Origin: Methylobacterium oxalidis
GTDB taxonomy: Bacteria > Pseudomonadota > Alphaproteobacteria > Rhizobiales > Beijerinckiaceae
Reading direction: 5' to 3'
Assembly (NCBI RefSeq): GCF_007992195.1
Contig: NZ_BJZU01000050.1
Location: forward strand, 26,119-90,118
DNA: 64,000 bases
The position numbers and the translations under genes are program-made. The notes beneath the pieces are model-generated. The model was not told the origin of the DNA. It made no database searches and was given only the letters and a program-made list of their open reading frames with translations. Numbering within the stretch: the first letter of the stretch is position 1; every line of letters begins with the position of its first letter. Positions 7,750 to 17,380 of the stretch are shown piece by piece.

Positions 7750-10735
7750 CTAGCCCGCGGCCGGCCCCGGCTGGCGCCGCTCGGCCAGGATCTCGACGCC
7801 GTTGAAGATCCGGACGAGGTCGGTCTCGGCCGGGTCCATCACGTCGTCGAGGGTGTCGGGCGCGCGGGCGGCGGCGTCGAGCATCGCGTCCGCGATCAGG
7901 GCGCCGAGGCGCCGGTAGTTCTCGAAATCGCTCTCGGTGAAGAACTGGTTCAGCGTCGGATCGTGCGGGAAGGTCTTGCGCCGCGCAGGCCGCGACCTCG
8001 ACCGGCAGCCCGTCCGAGAGATAGGGCTTGAGGTAGAGGAGCCGCCCCTCGGCCTCGGATCGCCCGTCGCGCGCCGGGTAGGTGATGCGGGCGAAGGCGC
8101 CCTCGCAGCGCAGCCGCTTCTCGTCCACCTTGATCGGCCGCGGGAACTCGACCGCCACCCCGAGGTCGATGCCCGCGTACTGGATCGCGCGGCTGAGATC
8201 CTCGTAGGCGTAGTCCTGGTCCTGGCCGGCATCGACCGCGACGATGAGGCCGCAGCGCCGCCGCAGCATCTCGTAGAGGCCGAGATTGTCGAAGTGGCCG
8301 CCGTCCGACAGGTAGACGAAGGGCCCGTCGTCGCTCGACCGCCCGGTCAGTTCGGAGAGCAGCGCCGGCAGGGCATTGCGCGGGCCGCCGCGCTTGAGCT
8401 CGTCCGCACTCAGCCCGGCCCCCGGTTTCGGCAGCCACGCTCCGAGCCGCACGTTGAACAGCGTCATCACGAAGGCGATGAGCGTGGAGGAGTGATAGCC
8501 CATGTTGGGGCTCGCCGCCGCACCCGAGATGGTCATGGCCGTCCCGAGGCTGATCCCCTTCGGGACATCGTAGAGGCCGGTCTGGCGCTCGTCGCCGGCG
8601 TAAGCCTCGGTCGGCACGTAGGCGCCGCGGGCGACGCCCTTGCGGCCCACCCGGCGCAGGCGGGCGGAGCCGCAATGGAGCGGCGTGATCGTGAAGGTAT
8701 CGGCCTTGCGCTCGGCCTGGGCCGGATCGAAGCCGCGGGTCCGGTTGAGGGCGACGTTGATCACCGGGAACAGGCGCGGCGGCGAGCGCCGCGTGAAGGC
8801 GTCGGCCACGCGCATGTTGTCGAGCGGGTCGAAATCCGTGAACCGGTCCGGATGTTTCGAGGCCGGCCGGCGCGCCGGCCCGAGGAAGCCGCGGATCAGC
8901 CGGTTGCGGTAGACGGCGTGCATCGAGAAGCGGTTGAGGTTGATCAGCCGCCCGAGCCACCAGGCGAGGCCGGCCCCCGCCGGGGTGACGAGCAGGCTCA
9001 CCCCCGTGATCGCCCACATGCCGGGATCCGGGCGGAGGAGGGCCGCGACCCGCCCGATCGCGACCGCCGTACCGTGGCCGATCAGGACGAGGAGCGCCGC
9101 GCCGAACGCGACGATCCCGAGATTGGCGAGCACGGCCAGTGGCACGGGACTCGTCTTCTCGGGCCCGCGCGCGGCGAAGGCCGTCGTGACGCTGCGCCCG
9201 ATCCAGGCGACGAGGCCGCCGGACGCGATGCCGCCGCCGGCGAGCGCCGCGATCGCGCTCTCGCTCCAGGCCGACAGGTGCGCACCGCCGATCACCACGA
9301 TCGCGCCGGCGAGGCAGGCGGTGAGGACGACGATAAGCTTCGTCCCGTTGAGGCGCGCGAGCCACTCGCGGTCGAGGTCGCCCCGAAGCGCGGCGTGCCG
9401 GAGGGCGACGAACACCGTGGTCCGCAGCGTCTCGGCCAGAGCCACCCAGAGGGGGCCGACGAGCACCAGCCAGTAGATGTCGAGACCCTGCGCGAGCCAG
9501 ATGCCCCACCAGAGCAGGCCCGCGGAGACGAGGGCGCTGGCGACGAAGGGGATCAGGCCCTTGCGGAACAGGCGGACGTGTTCGGCGCGCGCGATCTCTC
9601 CCTCGCCCGCGCGCGCGACGTAGCGCCGGCCCGAAACCCAGAGGAAGGCGAGGCCGTAGGCGAGGAGGCAGAGCGCGACGCTGAGCCCCGGCACGAGCAG
9701 GATCCCTACGTCGTCCGGCGCCTTGCGGCGCGGGTCGGGGTGCGGCGCGCAGGCCGCCGGCCTCGCCGCGGGGCAGGGTTTCCGCATCTCCGCGACCGCG
9801 ACCGCGACCGCGGCGGCGCGGGCCGCGATCTGCGCGGGCTCCGGCTCGGCCGGGCGCGCCTCCTTCGGGCAGGCGCTCGGCGGAGCGGCGCAGACGGCCG
9901 TCGGCCGGGTTCCGAACACCGCGTGGAGGTCATGCACGGCGCCGTCGATGACCTGCGGCGCCGCGACCATCGGGACGGCGAAGCACCAGAGGAGGATCGG
10001 CACGATGATCCGGGCGCGGATCTGGCGGGCGTCCGGCCCGAACGTCCCGGCGAAGGCGCCATGACGGATCTCGGAGGCCGGCAGGTCGGGGTGGCTGTGG
10101 CTCGGCACGCCGAGGATCGAGCCGTACACCGCCGCGAGCAGGCCGAGCCCGGCGCCGGCCAGCAGCAGGACCTCCAGGGGGAGGTGCCGCTGCGACGCGA
10201 GGGCGGAGGTCAGGACCGCGTAGGTCAGGAGCCCTCCTGCGAGCGTCACGAAGACCGGCAGCAGCACGAACCAGTTGATCAGCGTGTTGCGCAGCCAGAG
10301 CAGGATGCCGGTCAGCGTGTCGAGCGAGAAGAGACCCGGGTTCGGGGCGAGGAAGCTCGTGAAGCGCCGGAGCGCGTGCACCGGGCCGCCGGGGCGGTCG
10401 CTCGCGGGGCCGCTGACGGCGGTCTCGGCCAGGCCGACGCTGGCCGCCAGCCCCGCCGCCCCCGGCCCGTCGAGCTGTCCGGCGATCAGCCGCGTGAGGA
10501 AGGAGCCGATGTAGCCGCCGCCCGAGACCGTCGAGAGATAGTGGAACTCGCCGAGGAGCTTCCGGGCGGCGAGGGCCTGGAGCACGCCGAGGCAGAACGC
10601 GGCGCTGCGCACGCCGCCCCCCGACAGGCAGAGGGCGTTGGGCTGCTCGCCGGAGCCGAGCCCGAGGGCCGCCCGCTCGGCGCGGAGCACTTGGCGCGTG
10701 GAGAGGGGCCGCGCCGGCCCTGTCCCGTTCGACAT
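7750..10735 (-). pseudogene. Patatin-like phospholipase, multi-pass membrane protein, frameshifted near its C-terminus
   Basis: A large patatin-family lipid acyl hydrolase. The N-terminus has the oxyanion segment LSGGGVRSAAFCLGVLQAL (Gly39-41) and the nucleophile elbow STVSGGGYIGSFL (Ser71); the catalytic Asp is D811 in YLSDGGHFDNLG. Between them lie about 740 residues with roughly nine hydrophobic, probably membrane-spanning segments. The frame breaks near 7977-7986. Upstream of this the protein reads LYLKPYLSDGLPVEVAACAA; family-like sequence resumes in another frame as FPHDPTLNQFFTESDFENYR and runs to the stop at 7750. A loss of two bases in a GCGGCGC run explains it. Repaired, the product would be about 995 residues. 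It follows a lipoprotein gene by 11 bases. Confidence 0.8.
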
Positions 10736-10746
10736 CGGCCCGCTCC

Positions 10747-11394
10747 TCAGGAACGGGTCAGCGCGTAGCTGAGGCCCTGGTGCAGCACCCGCCGGCAGAA
10801 GCGGTCGTCGAGGAGCGGGTTGCGGGCGGCGGGCAGCCGCGTTTCGTCGTACTTGCTGATGCAGGTGACGATCATGGCGGCGAGCGCGGCGCGCTTCTCG
10901 GAGCCCGGCCCGATCGCGCCGTCCGCCTTGCCGACCAGGGCGACGAGGAGGGTGCCGTACTGGCTCAGGATCATCGCGTAGGCATCGTGGCCGATGACAC
11001 CGTTGGCGTAGGCCTGGCAGGCGGCGTAGAGGCCATCGCGCAGGGCCAGCACGCCGGCCGACCGGCCCTCCAGTGCCGTCACCACCTCGGTCGTCGCGAA
11101 GCCGCCGCTGCCGCCCACCGTCGCCTTCTCGGGCACGGAGACGTTCGCCGTGAAGTTCCCGCTGCGCCCGAAGGCCACGGCGTAGTCGGGCCTCGGCTCG
11201 GTGCAGACGATCGGCCGGACGATGCCGTCCGGGCCGGGTCTCGGGCGCTCCGTGACGAGGCGGAGGTTGCCCGTCGTCGCGAGCGTGTTCGAGGTGCCGA
11301 ACTGGAGCTCCGTCACCTTCAGGCTCGGTGAGTCACAGGCCGTCAGCAGGCCGAGGGAGAGACAGAGTGCCGGAATGGTCGCCGCTACGCGCAT
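10747..11394 (-). CDS. Putative lipoprotein of unknown function
   Basis: A 215-residue protein with a lipoprotein signal: MRVAATIPALCLSLGLLTAC, lipobox LTAC at the end of the hydrophobic stretch. I choose the ATG at 11394 because GGGGG lies 6-7 bases upstream; an ATG 12 bases earlier is possible. The mature part has an N-terminal region rich in beta-type sequence and a helical C-terminal half with four or five cysteines. No family is recognised. It is the first gene of a two-gene unit with the patatin phospholipase (11-base gap), so a role beside that enzyme at the membrane is a reasonable guess. Confidence 0.75.
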   Translation of the reverse strand: MRVAATIPALCLSLGLLTACDSPSLKVTELQFGTSNTLATTGNLRLVTERPRPGPDGIVRPIVCTEPRPDYAVAFGRSGNFTANVSVPEKATVGGSGGFATTEVVTALEGRSAGVLALRDGLYAACQAYANGVIGHDAYAMILSQYGTLLVALVGKADGAIGPGSEKRAALAAMIVTCISKYDETRLPAARNPLLDDRFCRRVLHQGLSYALTRS

Positions 11395-11515
11395 GATTGC
11401 CCCCATGGTGCCGCTCGGCTCACAGCGGCCGAGTTCTCGCTTCGCCCTTCGTCGGGACGTTGCTGGGCATGGCCGGCGGACCCATGAAGAGGGACCAACG
11501 AAACCTCGCTAAGAT

Positions 11516-11527
11516 TGCATTAATGCA
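11516..11527. promoter_or_regulatory. 12-bp perfect palindrome
   Basis: TGCATTAATGCA is an exact palindrome in an AT-rich patch of otherwise GC-rich DNA, between the divergent lipoprotein and rpsB genes. It could be a regulator binding site; no protein can be named. Confidence 0.35.
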
Positions 11528-11722
11528 CTTGAAGTTGATTTTGGAAAGAGGATGCGGTGAGCGCTCGACAGGTTTCGCGCCTCTCTCGGCGCCGCCGTTG
11601 ACGGCATTGCAGCCGTTGTGCCGGTCGCTCCCCGCGTGCCCTGCGCCGGAGCAGGGTCCCGGTTCGCCTTGCCTTCGCAGAGGCACTCTGCTAAGGCCGC
11701 GCCCATTCCACACGCGGAGCCG

Positions 11723-11742
11723 GCCTCATGCCTGAATGAGGC
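11723..11742 (+). promoter_or_regulatory. rpsB leader hairpin
   Basis: GCCTCAT and ATGAGGC form a perfect 7-bp stem with a 6-base loop, about 70 bases upstream of the rpsB start. Ribosomal protein operons often carry autoregulatory leader structures, so this is a candidate leader element. No U-run follows, which argues against a terminator. Confidence 0.4.
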
Positions 11743-11813
11743 GTTTCCGGTGGCCGGGCCCTCGCGGCCGGTCGCTTCCTCCGCGGCGGTATCAACCGGA
11801 GAGCAAACAGATC

Positions 11814-12884
11814 ATGGCCGTCGATTTCTCTATGCGTCAGCTCCTCGAGGCGGGCGCGCATTTCGGACACCAGTCGCACCGCTGGAACCCGAAGATGCAG
11901 CCCTACATCTTCGGCACCCGCAACAACATCCACATCATCGACCTCGCCCAGACCGTTCCGGCGATGCACCAGGCGCTGCAGGCGGTGAGCGACACCGTCG
12001 CCAAGGGCGGCCGCGTGCTGTTCGTCGGCACGAAGCGCCAGGCGTCCGACACGATCGCCGAGGCGGCCAAGCGCTCGGCCCAGTACTACGTCAACTCCCG
12101 CTGGCTCGGCGGCATGCTGACCAACTGGAAGACCATCTCGGGCTCGATCCAGCGCCTGCGCAAGGTCGACGAGACCCTCGAGGGCGGCGGCCAGGGCCTC
12201 ACCAAGAAGGAGCGCCTGATGCTCTCCCGCGAGAAGGAGAAGCTCGAGAAGGCGCTCGGCGGCATCAAGGACATGGGCGGCGTGCCCGACCTCCTGTTCG
12301 TGATCGACACGAACAAGGAGCAGCTCGCCATCAAGGAGGCTCAGCGCCTCGGCATCCCGGTGGCCGCCATCGTCGACACGAACTGCAACCCGGACGGCAT
12401 CACCTACGTGGTCCCGGCCAACGACGACGCCGGCCGCGCCATCGCGCTCTACTGCGACCTCGTCGCCCGCGCGGCGATCGACGGCATCTCGCGGGCCCAG
12501 GGCTCGTCGGGCATGGATCTCGGCGCCTCCGAGGAGCCGATGGCCGAGGAGCTGCCGCCGGCCAACGACGATCTCGGCCCGTCGGTCGACGCCGAGGCGC
12601 TGAGCGCCGCCGACGTCGCCGCGCTCACCGAGTCGACGGAGCACTTCGAGCTGCTGGCCGCCCCGCGCGGCGCGCCGGACGACCTGACCAAGCTCAACGG
12701 CGCCGGCCCGCAGATCGTGCAGAAGCTCAACGACGCCGGCATCTACCATTACTGGCAGATCGCCGCGATGAGCCCCGATGACGTCGCCCGCATCGACGGC
12801 GACCTGAAGCTCAACGGCCGCATCGGCCGCGACGGCTGGGTCGATCAGGCCCGCGCCTTCGTCGAGGCGGCCGCCGCCGCCTGA
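11814..12884 (+). CDS. rpsB: 30S ribosomal protein S2 with C-terminal extension
   Basis: Ribosomal protein S2, needed for assembly of the 30S head and body junction and for mRNA binding. The ATG at 11814 gives [20 protein letters not shown], the normal S2 start. The S2 core spans about residues 1-230, with the motifs [15 protein letters not shown] and [13 protein letters not shown]. The protein is 356 residues, over 100 longer than E. coli S2. The extension has an acidic linker, then a compact helical domain at 289-356 ([20 protein letters not shown], then the [13 protein letters not shown] helix). This resembles the helix-hairpin-helix-like extensions also found on alphaproteobacterial L21. 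tsf follows. Confidence 0.96.
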   Translation: MAVDFSMRQLLEAGAHFGHQSHRWNPKMQPYIFGTRNNIHIIDLAQTVPAMHQALQAVSDTVAKGGRVLFVGTKRQASDTIAEAAKRSAQYYVNSRWLGGMLTNWKTISGSIQRLRKVDETLEGGGQGLTKKERLMLSREKEKLEKALGGIKDMGGVPDLLFVIDTNKEQLAIKEAQRLGIPVAAIVDTNCNPDGITYVVPANDDAGRAIALYCDLVARAAIDGISRAQGSSGMDLGASEEPMAEELPPANDDLGPSVDAEALSAADVAALTESTEHFELLAAPRGAPDDLTKLNGAGPQIVQKLNDAGIYHYWQIAAMSPDDVARIDGDLKLNGRIGRDGWVDQARAFVEAAAAA

Positions 12885-13012
12885 GCCCTCGCCCGCCGCC
12901 CGGGTCCGTCATCGGGCCGCGGCGGACGGCATGCGAAGCCATCCGGGCCCGGTGCTCAGCCCTTGAGCGCCGGGCTCGTTCTCATCTGAACACGTCACAG
13001 GAAGGACCGGCC

Positions 13013-13939
13013 ATGGCCAACATCACCGCCGCGATGGTGAAGGAGCTCCGCGAGAAGACCGGCGCGGGCATGATGGACTGCAAGGGCGCGCTGAACGAGA
13101 CGGGCGGCGACCTCGAGGCCGCCGTCGACTGGCTGCGCAAGAAGGGCCTCGCCAAGGCCGCCAAGAAGGCCGGCCGCACCGCCGCCGAGGGCCTCGTTGC
13201 CGTCGAGTCCTCGGGCCATCACGCCGCCATCGTCGAGGTGAACTCCGAGACCGACTTCGTCGCCCGCAACGACAATTTCCAGGCGTTCGTGCGCGAGGCG
13301 GCCAAGCTCGCCCTCAACACGGACGGCACCCTGGAGGGCCTGCAGGCCGCGCCGTTCCCGGGCGAGAAGACCACCGTCAGCGAGCGGCTGCAGAGCCTCA
13401 TCGCCACCATCGGCGAGAACATGAACCTGCGCCGCGTCGCCAAGCTCGACGTCACGAAGGGCGTGATCGCCAGCTACGTCCACAACCAGGTCACCGAGGG
13501 CCTCGGCAAGATCGGCGTGCTGGTCGCGCTCGAGTCCGAGGGCGACGTGGACGGCCTCTCTGCCCTCGGTCGCCAGATCGCCATGCACGTGGCGGCGACG
13601 AACCCGGTCGCCCTCGACGCCTCGGGCGTCGACGCGGCGACGCTGGAGCGCGAGAGCAACATCCTGCGCGAGAAGAACGCCGGCAAGCCGGACCACGTCC
13701 TGCAGAAGATCGTCGAGAGCGGCCTCAAGACCTACTACAAGGAGGTCACCCTCTTGGAGCAGCCCTTCGTGCACGACGGCTCGAAGTCGGTCGCTCAGGT
13801 GCTCAAGGAGGCCGAGGGCAAGGTCGGCGCTCCCGTCAAGCTGACGGGCTTCGTCCGCTACGCGCTCGGCGAGGGCATCGAGAAGGAAGAGGGCCCGGAC
13901 TTCGCCACCGAGGTCGCCCAGCAGGCCGGCCGCGCCTGA
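13013..13939 (+). CDS. tsf: Elongation factor Ts
   Basis: Guanine-nucleotide exchange factor for EF-Tu. The 308-residue protein opens with a UBA-like N-terminal domain ([20 protein letters not shown], then [20 protein letters not shown]). The EF-Tu contact region [17 protein letters not shown] is present and the dimerisation-type repeats follow. The length is normal for proteobacteria with the short form plus internal subdomains. It follows rpsB with a 128-base gap and is followed by two strong hairpins. Confidence 0.97.
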   Translation: MANITAAMVKELREKTGAGMMDCKGALNETGGDLEAAVDWLRKKGLAKAAKKAGRTAAEGLVAVESSGHHAAIVEVNSETDFVARNDNFQAFVREAAKLALNTDGTLEGLQAAPFPGEKTTVSERLQSLIATIGENMNLRRVAKLDVTKGVIASYVHNQVTEGLGKIGVLVALESEGDVDGLSALGRQIAMHVAATNPVALDASGVDAATLERESNILREKNAGKPDHVLQKIVESGLKTYYKEVTLLEQPFVHDGSKSVAQVLKEAEGKVGAPVKLTGFVRYALGEGIEKEEGPDFATEVAQQAGRA

Positions 13940-13949
13940 GGCGCAGACG

Positions 13950-13970
13950 CTCCCGCGGGACCCGCGGGAG
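13950..13970 (+). terminator. Hairpin terminator after tsf
   Basis: CTCCCGCGGG and CCCGCGGGAG flank a single A as a perfect 10+1+10 inverted repeat, 11 bases after the tsf stop. The folded form would have a 7-bp stem and a 7-base loop. No U-run follows. Confidence 0.6.
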
Positions 13971-13981
13971 GCACAGCTTCC

Positions 13982-14010
13982 GGGCGCGCGCCCCTCGACG
14001 GCGCGCGCCC
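13982..14010 (+). terminator. Second hairpin after tsf
   Basis: GGGCGCGCG (13982-13990) pairs with CGCGCGCCC (14002-14010) around an 11-base loop. It is followed by a short T-containing stretch (GCTTAAG). With the hairpin 12 bases earlier it forms a tandem terminator or attenuator before pyrH. Confidence 0.55.
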
Positions 14011-14081
14011 GCTTAAGTAGAAGCCCCACGGTTCGAGTTCTGGCCGGCGCGTTCCCTCAAGCCGGCGACAGGGGGTGCTTG

Positions 14082-14804
14082 ATGCCGGAGACGACGCCGT
14101 TTCGCCGCGTGCTCGTGAAGCTCTCCGGCGAAGCGTTGGCCGCCCCGGACGGCTACTGGCTGAACCCGCCGACGCTGGCGGGGCTCGCCGAGGACATCGC
14201 CCGCACCATCGAGGCGGGCATCGAGGTCGCGCTCGTGGTCGGCGGCGGCAACATGATCCGCGGCGCCCGCATCTCGGCCGCGGGCTTCATCGACCGGGCC
14301 ACCGGCGATTCCCTCGGCATGATGGCCACCGTCATGAACTCGCTGGCGCTGGAGACGGCGCTGAACGCCGCGGGCGTCACGGCGCGCACCATGTCGGCGG
14401 TCTCGATGCCGACGATCTGCGAGACCTACGCCCGGCAGCCGGCCCTGCACCACCTCGACAAGGGGCAGGTGGTCGTGCTCGCGGGCGGAACCGGCAACCC
14501 CTACTTCACCACCGACACCGCCGCCGTGCTGCGCGCGGCGGAGCTGCGCTGCGACGCCGTGCTGAAGGCGACGCAGGTGGACGGCGTCTACTCCGCCGAC
14601 CCGAAGCACGACCCGACCGCAACCCGCTACGACCGCATCACCCACGACGAGGCCATCGCCCGCGACCTCAAGGTGATGGACACCGCGGCCTTCGCGCTCG
14701 CCCGCGAGAGCCGTCTCTCGATCGTCGTGGGCTCGGTGCACGCGCCGAGCTCGATCACCGGGATCCTCACCGGCCAGTCGCCCTCGACCCACGTCGTGCC
14801 CTGA
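14082..14804 (+). CDS. pyrH: Uridylate kinase
   Basis: Phosphorylates UMP to UDP; amino-acid-kinase fold, usually hexameric. The ATG at 14082 is preceded by CAGGGGG with good spacing, giving 240 residues. The N-terminal phosphate loop VLVKLSGEAL, the glycine-rich VVGGGNMIRG, the NSLALETALNAAG helix and the nucleotide segment DGVYSADPKHDP are all typical of PyrH. It follows tsf after two hairpins and precedes frr, the conserved tsf-pyrH-frr order. Confidence 0.97.
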   Translation: MPETTPFRRVLVKLSGEALAAPDGYWLNPPTLAGLAEDIARTIEAGIEVALVVGGGNMIRGARISAAGFIDRATGDSLGMMATVMNSLALETALNAAGVTARTMSAVSMPTICETYARQPALHHLDKGQVVVLAGGTGNPYFTTDTAAVLRAAELRCDAVLKATQVDGVYSADPKHDPTATRYDRITHDEAIARDLKVMDTAAFALARESRLSIVVGSVHAPSSITGILTGQSPSTHVVP

Positions 14805-14981
14805 GGCGGCCGGGAGGCGGGCGCGGCGCGCGGATGCCGCAACCACCTGCGCGGCGCCCCGTTTTCCCTCCGCGATGGGCATTTGCGGCGCTGCCGATTT
14901 TCGTTCATTGAAGCCGCAACAAGGCGGCCGTCGAGGGCGCCGGCATCGCATCCAACCGTGACGCGTCGGGAACCGCAGCAC

Positions 14982-15545
14982 ATGGCCACACCGGACTTCG
15001 ATCTGAACGACCTCAAGCGCCGCATGCAGGGCGCCGTGACCTCGCTCTCGAAGGATCTCGGCTCGCTGCGCACCGGCCGCGCGACGCCGAGCCTCCTCGA
15101 CCCGATCCAGGTCGACGCCTACGGCGCCATGATGCCGATGTCCCAGGTCGCCACGGTGAGCGTGCCGGAGCCGCGCCTCCTCAGCATCTCGGTCTGGGAC
15201 CGCAGCATGATCACGGCCGTCGAGAAGGCGATCCGCGAATCCGACCTCGGCCTCAACCCGCAGACCGAGGGCCAGACCATCCGGCTGCGCATCCCCGAGA
15301 TGAACGAGCAGCGCCGCAAGGAGATGGTCAAGGTCGCCCACAAGTACACGGAGGAGGCCCGCGTCGCCGTCCGCCACGTGCGCCGCGACGGGCTCGACCA
15401 CCTCAAGAAGCTCCTCAAGGAGAGCGCGATCAGCGAGGACGACGAGAAGCGTCAGGCCACGGAGGTCCAGAAGGCCACCGACCAGCACATCGCCGAGATC
15501 GACGGCGTGCTCGCCTCGAAGGAGAAGGAGATCATGCAGGTCTGA
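14982..15545 (+). CDS. frr: Ribosome recycling factor
   Basis: Works with EF-G to split the post-termination ribosome. The ATG at 14982 gives 187 residues, matching the family length (about 185); the frame is open upstream but that part is not RRF-like. Family segments are clear: [19 protein letters not shown], then the hinge and second-domain region, [34 protein letters not shown] and the C-terminal helix ending KEKEIMQV. It sits between pyrH and uppS. Confidence 0.97.
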   Translation: MATPDFDLNDLKRRMQGAVTSLSKDLGSLRTGRATPSLLDPIQVDAYGAMMPMSQVATVSVPEPRLLSISVWDRSMITAVEKAIRESDLGLNPQTEGQTIRLRIPEMNEQRRKEMVKVAHKYTEEARVAVRHVRRDGLDHLKKLLKESAISEDDEKRQATEVQKATDQHIAEIDGVLASKEKEIMQV

Positions 15546-15715
15546 GCCGGGCCTGCGGGAGTCGGGAACCGTTCCGCCCCGAGGCGGATGCCCTCGCGGG
15601 GCATGACCTGAAAATGCCCCAAGGATGCGCCAGAGAGGCTCTCGGCGCGGAACCGGCGCGAGCGATGGAGAGACGCGTGGAGCAGGCGGAGCGCGCGCGT
15701 CAGGCCGAGGCGGGC

Positions 15716-16498
15716 ATGACGAGCGACGGCCAGACGGTGGCACGACCGGGCCCGGGGCCGGGCGCTCCGGCAGGCGCCGCCTCCTGCCGGGCGCCGGGAC
15801 ACGTCGCCATCATCATGGACGGCAACGGGCGCTGGGCCGCGCGCCGCGGCCTGCCGCGCGTCGAGGGCCACCGCCGCGGCGTCGAGGCGGTGCGGCGCGC
15901 CGTGCGCTCGGCGATCGAACTCGGCATCCGCTACCTGACGATCTACAGCTTCTCCTCCGAGAACTGGCGCCGGCCCCCGTCCGAGGTCTCCGACCTGATG
16001 GGCCTCCTGAAGCTTTTCGTGCGCCGCGACCTCTCGGACCTCCACGCCAGCAACGTGCGCATCCGCATCATCGGCGAGCGCGAGGGCCTGAGCCCCGACA
16101 TCGCCGGCGTGCTCCGCGAGGCCGAGGAGCGCACGCGGGCCAATACCGGGCTCACCCTCGTGGTCGCCTTCAACTACGGCGGCCGCCAGGAGATCCTGAG
16201 CGCCGTGCGCCGCCTCGCGGCCGCCTGCGCCGAGGGGCGCCTCGCGCCGGAGGCGATCGACGCCGAGGCGATGGCGCGCGCCCTCGACACGGCCGGCATC
16301 CCGGACCCGGACCTCGTGATCCGCACCTCCGGCGAGCAGCGCCTCTCGAACTTCCTGACGTGGCAGACCGCCTACTCGGAATACGTGATCGTGCCGGAGT
16401 TCTGGCCGGACTTCGACCACGCCGCCTTCGCCGCCGCGATCGACGAGTATCACCGCCGCGACCGGCGGTTCGGCGGCCTCAGCCAGAAGGCCGGATGA
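15716..16498 (+). CDS. uppS: Isoprenyl transferase (undecaprenyl diphosphate synthase)
   Basis: Makes cis-polyprenyl diphosphate, the lipid carrier for peptidoglycan and other glycans. The frame is open from 15614, but the ATG at 15716 has GAGG 5 bases upstream and gives 260 residues, near the family length. The catalytic Asp is D35 in [10 protein letters not shown]. Other family motifs are [33 protein letters not shown] and [12 protein letters not shown]; Trp and Tyr then follow in the usual [10 protein letters not shown]. Its stop overlaps the cdsA start (GGATGATGA). Confidence 0.95.
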   Translation: MTSDGQTVARPGPGPGAPAGAASCRAPGHVAIIMDGNGRWAARRGLPRVEGHRRGVEAVRRAVRSAIELGIRYLTIYSFSSENWRRPPSEVSDLMGLLKLFVRRDLSDLHASNVRIRIIGEREGLSPDIAGVLREAEERTRANTGLTLVVAFNYGGRQEILSAVRRLAAACAEGRLAPEAIDAEAMARALDTAGIPDPDLVIRTSGEQRLSNFLTWQTAYSEYVIVPEFWPDFDHAAFAAAIDEYHRRDRRFGGLSQKAG

Positions 16499-17367
16499 TG
16501 AGCGCCGGCGGCGAGGCGGCGCCGGCACCCGCACAGGGAGGCCGGCGCCTGGGCGGGCGGGAACTCGCCCTGCGGGTGGTGTCGGGCGTCATCCTGGCGG
16601 GCATCGTCGTGGCGGCGCTCGTCGAGGGCGGCTGGGCCTTCGCCCTCGTCTGGCTGGTGGCGGGCATCGTCGGCGCCTCCGAGTGGATCGGCATGACCCG
16701 GACGCGGCCCGGCGGGTTCCTCATCCTGCTGATCGGCGCGACGCTCGTCGGGCTCGCGCTCTGCGCGCAGTCGGGTTCCTCGCCGTTCGCCTCGCTCGCG
16801 GTGTTCGTGAGCGGTGCCGCGGCCGTCCTCGTCATCGCGCAGGGCGGCCGGGGCCGGTTCCGCGCGCTCGCGGCGCTCGCCGGGGCGGCGGTGATCGTGC
16901 TGGTGCCCTCGGCCCTGCGCGACGATCCGGCGATCGGCATCCTCGGCCCGGCCTGGATGTTCGCCGTGGTCTGGTCGACGGACATCGCCGCCTACTTCAC
17001 GGGGCGCACGCTCGGCGGCCCGAAGCTGATGCCCCGGGTCTCGCCGAAGAAGACGTGGTCGGGCGCGCTCGGCGGCCTCGTCGCGGCGGTCGCCGCCGGC
17101 ACCGGCCTCGTCGCGCTCGGTCGGGTCTACGGCTGGAGCAGCCTCGCCGAAGCGCCGCTCGAGCAGGTCGCCATCGCGAGCGCCGTCGCCTCCGTCCTCA
17201 GCCAGGCCGGCGACCTCGTGGAATCCGGCCTGAAGCGGGTCCACGGCGTCAAGGATTCCGGCCGCTCCATCCCCGGCCACGGCGGCGTCATGGACCGGCT
17301 CGACGGCTTCTTCGCCGTCGCGGTCCTCGTCGGCCTCTACCTCGTCCTGCGCCGCCTCGCGGTATGA
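16495..17367 (+). CDS. cdsA: Phosphatidate cytidylyltransferase
   Basis: Makes CDP-diacylglycerol from phosphatidic acid and CTP, the branch point of phospholipid synthesis. The start is one of two adjacent ATGs at 16495 and 16498, overlapping the uppS stop; the product has about 290 residues. There are about eight hydrophobic segments. The CDS signature lies near the C-terminus, with [20 protein letters not shown] followed by TWSGALGG, then the conserved [18 protein letters not shown] and the MDRLD box. dxr follows after 13 bases. Confidence 0.95.
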   Translation: MMSAGGEAAPAPAQGGRRLGGRELALRVVSGVILAGIVVAALVEGGWAFALVWLVAGIVGASEWIGMTRTRPGGFLILLIGATLVGLALCAQSGSSPFASLAVFVSGAAAVLVIAQGGRGRFRALAALAGAAVIVLVPSALRDDPAIGILGPAWMFAVVWSTDIAAYFTGRTLGGPKLMPRVSPKKTWSGALGGLVAAVAAGTGLVALGRVYGWSSLAEAPLEQVAIASAVASVLSQAGDLVESGLKRVHGVKDSGRSIPGHGGVMDRLDGFFAVAVLVGLYLVLRRLAV

Positions 17368-17380
17368 AGGAGCCTGCCTC

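Larger units (their letters stand above)
11395..11813. other. Intergenic region upstream of rpsB
   Basis: About 420 bases between the divergent lipoprotein gene and rpsB, without a credible gene. It should hold promoters for both. A locally AT-rich stretch at about 11510-11546 contains the perfect 12-bp palindrome TGCATTAATGCA (11516-11527). A leader hairpin sits at 11723-11742. Short ORFs on both strands here have no family features. Confidence 0.5.

Noticed and set aside
7937..10768. A 943-codon open frame opposite the patatin gene.
   Set aside because: Composition (Arg, Glu, Asp, Gly rich) is typical of antisense shadows and the opposite strand has clear family motifs.
11420..11713. A 97-codon frame on the minus strand upstream of rpsB.
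   Set aside because: No ribosome-binding site, family motif or sensible composition; treated as intergenic.
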